A stretch of 9,719 nt of DNA from Rhodospirillaceae bacterium (GTDB lineage Bacteria; Pseudomonadota; Alphaproteobacteria; Rhodospirillales; Rhodospirillaceae). The stretch spans positions 1 through 9,719 of the forward strand of contig JAFGWD010000008.1 of assembly GCA_016937315.1 (NCBI GenBank), written 5' to 3'. The notes under the pieces were generated by a model. That model was not told the origin of the DNA, searched no databases, and was given only the letters and a program-made list of their open reading frames with translations. Shown one piece after another: positions 6,160 through 9,719 of the stretch (position 1 is its first letter; every line of letters begins with the position of its first letter). The position numbers were made by a program, and so were the translations under genes.

Positions 6160-6657
6160 ATGTTCGCGACCATCGATAAAATATCCGACGTATGTGGCCG
6201 TATTGCCGCCTGGCTGTTCTTTGTGGTTGGTCTGTTGATCACCTATGAAGTGGTGGCGCGGTATGTGTTTATCTCGCCGACGCCATGGGCCGAGGAGATT
6301 TCCCAGTTTTTGCAAATCTGGGCGACTTATTTAGCGGCAGCTTTTGTCTTGCATAATCGTGATTTGATTGTGATTGAGTTCTTCGTGATCCGCATGCCGC
6401 CACGTCTGCGACGTGTCAGCGATACCATTGGCTTGTTGGTCATTGTTGCCTTTTGCGTGGTTGCGGTGATTTATGGCAGTGCGATTGTTGCGGAGTCCGT
6501 TGCTCAGAATCGCCATACCTCGACCATGATGGGGGTTCCGCGCTGGATGACGGAAATGGCTATTCCGTTAGGGTGTGGTTTGTTGGTGTTGCAGGCACTT
6601 GTCGAGTTGTTCCGTGTCTGGGGCGTGCGCTGTCCTCGGGTGGGGGGCGCGAAATGA
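6160..6657 (+). CDS. dctQ: TRAP transporter small permease, DctQ family
   Basis: The 165-residue protein has four predicted membrane helices, at about 16-36, 48-66, 87-107 and 132-152. The family signature RYVFISPTPWAEEISQFLQIW lies at 34-54, joining helix 1 to helix 2. DctQ forms the inner-membrane complex with DctM and is needed for transport. The ribosome site is only GGATGGGG, close to the ATG. The stop TGA overlaps the dctM start as ATGA, which suggests translational coupling. Confidence 0.9.
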   Translation: MFATIDKISDVCGRIAAWLFFVVGLLITYEVVARYVFISPTPWAEEISQFLQIWATYLAAAFVLHNRDLIVIEFFVIRMPPRLRRVSDTIGLLVIVAFCVVAVIYGSAIVAESVAQNRHTSTMMGVPRWMTEMAIPLGCGLLVLQALVELFRVWGVRCPRVGGAK

Positions 6658-7925
6658 CGGCGTTGACCATTCTCGCGATCATGATGGTTTTGCTGTTCAT
6701 CGGTGTTCCGGTGGCCTTTGCTCTGGGTGGTCTGGGGCTGGTCATGCTGGTTTTTGCCGGGATGTCGCCCTTGATTGTGCCGCAAGGGCTCTATTCTCTG
6801 GCCGATAGCTTTGTGTTGTTGTCGGTTCCTTTGTTTCTGTTGATGTCCAATATGCTGTGGAAAGGTGGCGCGGGGAAAAGCCTGTTCGCGGCCGTGCAGA
6901 GCTGGGTGGGTCACTGGCCGGGAGGGTTGGGGATTGCCACGGTTTTATCATGTGCGGTGTTTGCGGCGATTTCCGGGTCCTCGGTAGCGTGTGCCGCAAC
7001 CATTGGCACGGTGGCCATCGGCGAAATGACGCAGCGGGGATATGATAAACCCTTTGTCTACGGTTTGTTGGCTGCGGGGGGGACGCTTGGCATTTTGATC
7101 CCGCCTTCGATCCCGATGATCGTGTATTGCGTGCTGACCGACGATTCGATTTCTGACATGTTCCTGGCTGGGGTCGGGCCGGGGATGGCTCTGTGCGCTC
7201 TGTTCATTGCTTACAGTTTTCTTTATGGCAAGTTCGGCAAAGGCTGTGTGCGTGCGCCACGAGCCAGTTGGTCGGAACGCCGTGTGGCGACGTTGCAAGC
7301 TCTGCCCGTGTTGGGGATCGCGGTGGTCGTGATCGGCAGCATCTATTTGGGGATTTGCACGCCAACGGAATCCGCTGCGATTGGTTTTATCGCGGCCTTG
7401 ATCGTGGTGGGCGTGCGGCGGTCCTTGTCATGGACCGGTTTGAGCGAAGCGGTGATGGAGTCCATGCGGACCACCGTCACGATCTTTTTGATCATGGCTG
7501 GCGCCACGGTGTTCGGAAAAGCCATTACCCTGTATCAGATTCCGCAAGACGTGGCGCAAACGGTGTCCGACAACATCACGTCGGTGGGGCCGTTTGTGTT
7601 CGTGGTTTGTGTTGTGTTGTTGATCATGGGGTTCTTTTTGGAGTCCATGTCGATGCTGATGATCATGATGCCGGTCTTGCACCCAGCCCTGATTGACATG
7701 GGCATCGATACCATCTGGTTTGGTGTCTTGTTCATGATCATGATTGAATGTGCCCTGGTCACGCCGCCGGTTGGGTTGAACCTGTATGTGATTCAAGCCG
7801 TTGCGAAATCTCCGATCGGTCTGGTGATCAAGGGGGTCTGGCCCTTCATCCTGATGTTGTTCTTCGTGCTGGTTTGCACCTATTTTATGCCGGGGTTGGC
7901 GCTCTTCATTCCATTCCGGCTGTAG
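6654..7925 (+). CDS. dctM: TRAP transporter large permease, DctM family
   Basis: The ATG at 6654-6656 gives 423 residues, the usual size; an earlier in-frame ATG lies inside dctQ and adds non-family sequence. The protein is almost wholly hydrophobic, with about twelve helices. Family motifs are FAAISGSSVACAATIG (103-118), AAGGTLGILIPPSIPMIVY (140-158), GICTPTESAAIG in the second half, GFFLESMSMLMIMMPVL, and ALVTPPVGLNLYVIQAV near the end. The two halves carry the repeated re-entrant segments that bind Na+ and substrate in the ion-transporter superfamily. It ends in TAG, so amber codons are evidently used as real stops here. Confidence 0.92.
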   Translation: MTALTILAIMMVLLFIGVPVAFALGGLGLVMLVFAGMSPLIVPQGLYSLADSFVLLSVPLFLLMSNMLWKGGAGKSLFAAVQSWVGHWPGGLGIATVLSCAVFAAISGSSVACAATIGTVAIGEMTQRGYDKPFVYGLLAAGGTLGILIPPSIPMIVYCVLTDDSISDMFLAGVGPGMALCALFIAYSFLYGKFGKGCVRAPRASWSERRVATLQALPVLGIAVVVIGSIYLGICTPTESAAIGFIAALIVVGVRRSLSWTGLSEAVMESMRTTVTIFLIMAGATVFGKAITLYQIPQDVAQTVSDNITSVGPFVFVVCVVLLIMGFFLESMSMLMIMMPVLHPALIDMGIDTIWFGVLFMIMIECALVTPPVGLNLYVIQAVAKSPIGLVIKGVWPFILMLFFVLVCTYFMPGLALFIPFRL

Positions 7926-7991
7926 AGTGGGGCGTTGAGGTGGAAAAAGGGGCATGGTGCGGCAAGAAACGGAAAACCGTGTGTGACGGGA

Positions 7992-8026
7992 CTTTCAATC
8001 CGGGGCACGTCGGCTAGACTGTGCCC
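7992..8026 (+). promoter_or_regulatory. Hairpin and weak promoter candidate between the two TRAP operons
   Basis: GGGCAC-GTC (8003-8011) pairs with GAC-T-GTGCCC (8017-8026) with one bulged T and loop GGCTA. No T tract follows. The same DNA contains TAGACT (8015-8020), a 4-of-6 match to a -10, 17 bases after CTTTCA (7992-7997, a poor -35). It may therefore be a promoter for the TAXI operon overlapping an operator-like repeat. The 173-base gap holds no gene. Confidence 0.3.
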
Positions 8027-8084
8027 GCCCCGTACTCTGGGCGCGATGTGCGAGGTTGGATCGTGCCCCAACGGATTAAAGACC

Positions 8085-8090
8085 GGAGGA
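8085..8090 (+). promoter_or_regulatory. Ribosome binding site fixing the start of the TAXI receptor
   Basis: GGAGGA lies eight bases before the ATG at 8099-8101, and the signal peptide starts there. The in-frame ATG-less extension back to 8021 is therefore not used. Confidence 0.8.
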
Positions 8091-8098
8091 ATCAGAAC

Positions 8099-9070
8099 AT
8101 GAACAAAACTGTTATTGGCGTGTTGTGCGCGGTCGGATTGGCGTTGGGCTTTTTGCCTGCACCGGCCGAGGCAGCAACGCAAATCACATTGAAATCGGCA
8201 AAGACCACCTCATCGTACTATATGATGATGGTCCAACTGGCCGAGATGATGAAAAAGGCGAGCAAGGGCGAGATCGTCCCAACCGTCGAGGAAAGCCAGG
8301 GGTCGGTGCAGAACGTCAAAGAATCGTTTGTGCGTCCCGGCAATTTTCTGTTTACCGCTCCCCCCAGCTTGATTGCCGATGCGCGGGCCGGAAATAAGCC
8401 TTTCGCCGGTCAGCCGCATGATACCGCCCGGGCGCTGTTCTTGATTCCGGGGATTACTGTGCACTTTGTCGTGCGTACCGAAACCGGCATCACTTCGATT
8501 CCTGATCTGGCCGGACATACGTTCGTTTCCGGTGGTAAGGGGACGTTTTGCGAAAAAAGTGTCACCAAGGCTCTGAATGTTCTGGGGCTGACGGATAAGG
8601 TGAAGGTCGAAGCCGTAGAGCTGTCTGCGGCCAGTTCGGCGATGCGTAATGGCAAGATCGATGGTTTTGCCACCTGCTCGGCGCACCCGACACCGCAGTT
8701 GGTCGAACTTGCCACCACCAATGATCTGACCATTCTGTCGTTCACCGATGCCGAGCGTGACGCGATCATCAAGATGAATCCGATGTATGCGCCGCTGACC
8801 CTGCCTGCGGGAACCTATAAGGGGCAGGACAAAAATATCTCGACTCTGGCGATGCCGGTTGGTGCCTATGGTACGGCGGCGATGGACGATAAGACCGCCT
8901 ACACCATCACCAAGACCTTCTGGGAATGGAAGAGTAAGTTGGCCGCCGACAATCCCTGGTGGAAGGGCGTGACCAAAGAGATGGTGCCGCTGTTGGGGGC
9001 CAAGGTGCATCCTGGTGCCGCCACGTATTATGCCGAAATTGGCCTTAAAATCCCCGATTCCATGAAGTGA
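8099..9070 (+). CDS. TRAP transporter solute-binding protein, TAXI family
   Basis: The protein has 323 residues. The signal peptide (MNKTVIGVLCAVGLALGF...) is cut at about 25 (AEA before ATQIT), so it is periplasmic or lipid-free secreted. TAXI landmarks are the first strand with ITLKSAKTTSSYYMMMVQLA (29-48), the repeated lobe VEESQGSVQNVKE (63-75), IPDLAGHTFVSGGKGTF (134-150) matching the usual GKRVAVGAPGSGT region, and KIDGFATCSAHPTP (186-199). The usual Gly-Thr-rich opening motif is weak here, so it is a divergent member. TAXI receptors bind compounds such as glutamate, glutamine or other small acids; this substrate is unknown. The stop is one base before the permease start. Confidence 0.87.
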   Translation: MNKTVIGVLCAVGLALGFLPAPAEAATQITLKSAKTTSSYYMMMVQLAEMMKKASKGEIVPTVEESQGSVQNVKESFVRPGNFLFTAPPSLIADARAGNKPFAGQPHDTARALFLIPGITVHFVVRTETGITSIPDLAGHTFVSGGKGTFCEKSVTKALNVLGLTDKVKVEAVELSAASSAMRNGKIDGFATCSAHPTPQLVELATTNDLTILSFTDAERDAIIKMNPMYAPLTLPAGTYKGQDKNISTLAMPVGAYGTAAMDDKTAYTITKTFWEWKSKLAADNPWWKGVTKEMVPLLGAKVHPGAATYYAEIGLKIPDSMK

Positions 9071-9071
9071 T

Positions 9072-9719
9072 ATGACCACTGAAAACAATGCGGGGCGAAT
9101 GATCGACCCCGACGAGGGACGGCATATTCCCGCCGACGCTCCGCTTGCCCGTCCCCTGCGACAGATTGTCGCGGGGGAGTGGCTGCGGTTGATTCTGGGG
9201 ATTGCCACCGTTGTATTCCATTTATATCTGGTGTTTGCGGGGTTGGTGCCGTCTTTGGTTGCCCGCCCGCTGCACTTCATGTTGGCGGTGCCGTGGATTT
9301 TCTTCCTGTTGCGAGCCAGAACCTCGGTCGAACGCTGGGGAGGGTATCTCCTGGGTGGGGCGAGTCTGCTCTCTGCGGGCTATGTCGCGCTCAACCATGA
9401 AGCTCTCGTCGATCAGTACGGTTCCTTGGAGGGGCCGCTGCAAATGGCGATGGCCGTGGTGTTGCTGGCGGCGGTTCTGGAAATGGCGCGGCGTTCGGTT
9501 AAGGCGATTCTGCCCTCCATCGCGAGTATCGTTCTCGCCTATGGTTTCTTTGGGCATTAGGTTCCGGGAAGCTTTGGCCATGGTGAATTGCCGTTTGGTT
9601 ATTTTCTCGGCACGCTGACCATTGCCGAGGGTGGCATCTGGAGCTCGATGACGGAGATTTCTGCTGAAACCATTGCGCCGTTCATTATCTTGGGATCGTT
9701 CATTTCCGCTGGATCGGCG
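9072..9719 (+). pseudogene. TRAP fused 4TM/12TM permease (TAXI type), interrupted by in-frame amber at 9558-9560; 3' end outside window
   Basis: The ATG at 9072 follows the receptor stop by one base, so the two genes are coupled. The first 162 codons encode a soluble start, then helices at about 38-58, 67-81, 91-105 and 122-140, then the SIASIVLAYGFFG segment. RPLHFMLAVPWIFFLL (65-80) and the GPLQMAMAVVLLAAVLEMAR stretch are typical of the N-terminal DctQ-like part of fused TAXI permeases, which total about 650 residues. At codon 163 the frame meets TAG. Reading on in the same frame gives 53 more codons without a stop (VPGSFGHGELPFGYFLG, then TIAEGGIWSSMTEIS and hydrophobic sequence), just as the family continues. 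From memory, the family has FGPYLPG here, so TAG stands at the Tyr position (TAT/TAC to TAG). This may be a nonsense mutation, a sequence error or read-through; a 162-residue product alone could not transport. Confidence 0.8.

Noticed and set aside
8210..9280. A 356-codon minus-strand frame opposite the TAXI receptor
   Set aside because: Same shadow composition; the + strand protein is clearly a receptor with a signal peptide and ribosome site.
9558..9560. Pyrrolysine insertion at the amber codon as the preferred explanation
   Set aside because: No pyl gene or insertion element is seen, the family position is not catalytic, and dctM and btuB use TAG as a normal stop. Kept only as a test.

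Overview
The window looks like an alphaproteobacterial chromosome, perhaps Rhodospirillales-like. I infer this from the moderately GC-rich codon use, the side-by-side TRAP transporters, and a B12-controlled TonB receptor. The taxon is a guess from style, not a match.

Left end (1-701): the N-terminal 147 codons of a P4-type tyrosine recombinase run leftward out of the window. Upstream of its start lie four exact ACCCCCAAA repeats. Beyond them is an orphan 3' end of a tRNA-Ser (T-loop to CCA) followed by an intrinsic terminator. This is the classic end of a genomic island inserted into a tRNA gene: the island lies to the left, and chromosomal DNA starts at about 669.

Middle (891-4768): a PLP-dependent beta-eliminating lyase of the tyrosine phenol-lyase/tryptophanase family (+ strand) converges on a TonB-dependent receptor (- strand). 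A symmetrical, probably bidirectional, terminator separates them. The receptor is very probably the cobalamin receptor BtuB, because its long leader carries a well-conserved cobalamin riboswitch, itself preceded by a -35/-10 promoter ending exactly at the aptamer.

Right half (4769-9719): a gene-free stretch with a perfect 10-bp inverted repeat leads into two TRAP transporters on the + strand. The first is a complete classical DctP-DctQ-DctM set, with DctQ and DctM overlapping by ATGA. The second is a TAXI-type system: a solute-binding protein followed one base later by a fused 4+12-TM permease. The permease frame is broken by a single in-frame amber codon (9558-9560), after which family-like sequence continues in the same frame to the window edge.

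Together the right half is an uptake region: periplasmic receptors capture organic anions or amino-acid-like solutes and Na+/H+-driven permeases import them, next to an outer-membrane vitamin B12 gate. The lyase could degrade an imported aromatic amino acid, but nothing in the sequence proves a functional link. I see no convincing new multi-gene defence or biosynthetic system. The items most worth a second look are the amber-interrupted permease, the lyase with altered cofactor-site residues, and the island junction with its repeats.
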